Of a DNA stretch of 28,135 bases, positions 27,360-28,135 are shown piece after piece. Under the pieces are notes generated by a model, which ran no database searches, was not told where the DNA came from, and saw nothing but the letters and a program-made list of their open reading frames with translations. Position 1 is the stretch's first letter; each line of letters starts with the position of its first letter. Source of the stretch: CAYMRB01 sp964392615 (GTDB taxonomy: Bacteria > Planctomycetota > UBA8108). The stretch is taken from contig CAYMRB010000075.1 in NCBI GenBank assembly GCA_964392615.1, positions 1 through 28,135 on the forward strand, in the 5' to 3' direction. Both the position numbers and the translations under genes were made by a program.

Positions 27360-28135
27360 CTACCGCTGCTGCGTCGCGCCCTCGCCCGTCAGCGGCACGA
27401 ACCGCACGGGGATCACACGCCGCGTCAGCCGTTCGCCATCGACCGTCTTCGTCAGCACCGCGAGGTCCTGCACGCCGCGCGGGTCGCCGAGCGGAATCAC
27501 GACGCGACCGCCGGGGCGCAGCTGCTCCCAGAGCGGCGGCGGCAGCTCCGCGGCGGCGCACGTGAGCAGGATGGCATCGAACGGGGCCGCTTCTTTCCAG
27601 CCCTTGTACCCGTCGCCGCAGCGGATCTGCGCGTTCGTGTAGCCGCGCTGCGCGAGCACCTCGCGCGCTTGCTCGCACAGCGACTGGACGATCTCGATCG
27701 ACCAGACGTGCGGCGTGATCGACGCGAGCACCGCGGTCTGGTAGCCGGAGCCCGTGCCGATTTCGAGGACCTTCGAGGTCGGCTCGAGCTCGAGGAGCTC
27801 CGTCGACAGCGCGACGATATACGGCTGCGAGATCGTCTGATCCGCATCGATCGGCAGCGCGCGGTCCTCCCACGCCAGCTCGCGCTGCTGGGCGGGGACG
27901 AACGCGCGGCGCGGCGCCGAGCGCATCGCGTCGAGGACGGCGGCATCGCGGATCGGTCGGCGACCGTCGCGGGGGTGAGCCATCTGGCGTTCGACCATCG
28001 AGTGGCGCAGGGCGGCGAACGCGTCGCTCGACGTGTCCGAGGCGGGGCGGTCGGACGGCGCCGGAGTCGACGCGGTAGCGTGTCGCGGCGTCGATTCCGG
28101 AGCGCCGGGAGCGTCGCAGCTGACGGCGACGATCA
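27360..28135 (-). CDS. pcm: Protein-L-isoaspartate O-methyltransferase, probably exported (5' end beyond window)
   Basis: The methyltransferase repairs isoaspartyl residues using S-adenosylmethionine. The core (from ATG 27998, 212 residues) shows VERQM, RRAFVP, ISQPYIVALSTELLEL, SAM-binding VLEIGTGSGYQTAVLA, GDGYKGWKEAAPFDAI and RPGGRVVIPLG, all standard Pcm motifs. The frame does not close upstream. It continues to the window edge through 45 more codons reading IVAVSC, then a Pro/Ser/Thr/Ala-rich linker (DAPGAPESTPRH ...), then AFAALRHSMVERQ. That upstream part looks like the end of a lipoprotein or Sec signal plus a linker, so the true start is probably beyond the edge and the protein exported. 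The shorter cytoplasmic form starting at 27998 remains possible. It converges on the dockerin gene with a three-base gap. Confidence 0.9.
   Translation of the reverse strand, partial: IVAVSCDAPGAPESTPRHATASTPAPSDRPASDTSSDAFAALRHSMVERQMAHPRDGRRPIRDAAVLDAMRSAPRRAFVPAQQRELAWEDRALPIDADQTISQPYIVALSTELLELEPTSKVLEIGTGSGYQTAVLASITPHVWSIEIVQSLCEQAREVLAQRGYTNAQIRCGDGYKGWKEAAPFDAILLTCAAAELPPPLWEQLRPGGRVVIPLGDPRGVQDLAVLTKTVDGERLTRRVIPVRFVPLTGEGATQQR

Overview
The window is high-GC DNA that looks like a Planctomycetota (PVC superphylum) genome, probably a metagenome-assembled scaffold because it carries a run of ten N at 21313-21322. The lineage is inferred from gene content: a very large secreted protein with a PVC-type beta-propeller, HEAT repeats and PVC-type haem domain; a Ser/Thr kinase with C-terminal TPRs; FG-GAP/VCBS repeat proteins; a sulfatase; and dockerin-like EF-hand modules with no cellulosome partner in view. 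No rRNA, tRNA or CRISPR array was recognised.

Left part (1-6142). A secreted protein with an NTR/TIMP-like N-terminus plus dockerin repeats runs off the left edge. It is followed by a lone RayT-type (REP-associated, HUH) transposase flanked by short direct repeats. A divergent region with a candidate promoter then leads into a HemX-like membrane protein overlapping hemA (tetrapyrrole synthesis). Next, on the minus strand, come a VOC-fold protein, a possible 29-residue membrane microprotein and a lipoprotein of unknown role.

Centre (6257-19896). The 1537-residue VCBS/PVC/HEAT/cytochrome protein is read divergently from an exported aldose 1-epimerase. A small metallophosphoesterase, a secreted GH-A-like glycosidase and the 3' half of a sulfatase follow, so this stretch has a polysaccharide-breakdown flavour. 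At about 15340 the truncated sulfatase meets, head to head, a Ser/Thr kinase that also lacks its 5' end; this is either a real rearrangement or an assembly chimera. The kinase has a transmembrane segment, a PEGA-like domain, a LysM domain and TPRs. The convergent next gene, a lipoprotein-like polytopic membrane protein, carries a near-copy of the same LysM domain, including 48 bp of perfect identity in inverted orientation. A GcvR-like double-ACT protein follows.

Right part (19904-28135). rpiB and an unknown membrane protein form a minus-strand pair. After the scaffold gap, three tightly spaced genes encode a lipoprotein (5' end lost in the gap), a 1309-residue lipoprotein with fourteen FG-GAP-like calcium loops, and a secreted two-beta-domain protein with a C-terminal dockerin. 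They look like one operon for a surface or periplasmic assembly. The window ends inside a protein-L-isoaspartate methyltransferase whose reading frame continues upstream into what looks like a signal peptide and a Pro/Ser/Thr-rich linker, suggesting an exported form.

The strongest candidates for something new are the shared LysM module, the exported methyltransferase, the TIMP-like/dockerin protein and the three-gene surface operon. The kinase/sulfatase junction should first be tested as an artefact.
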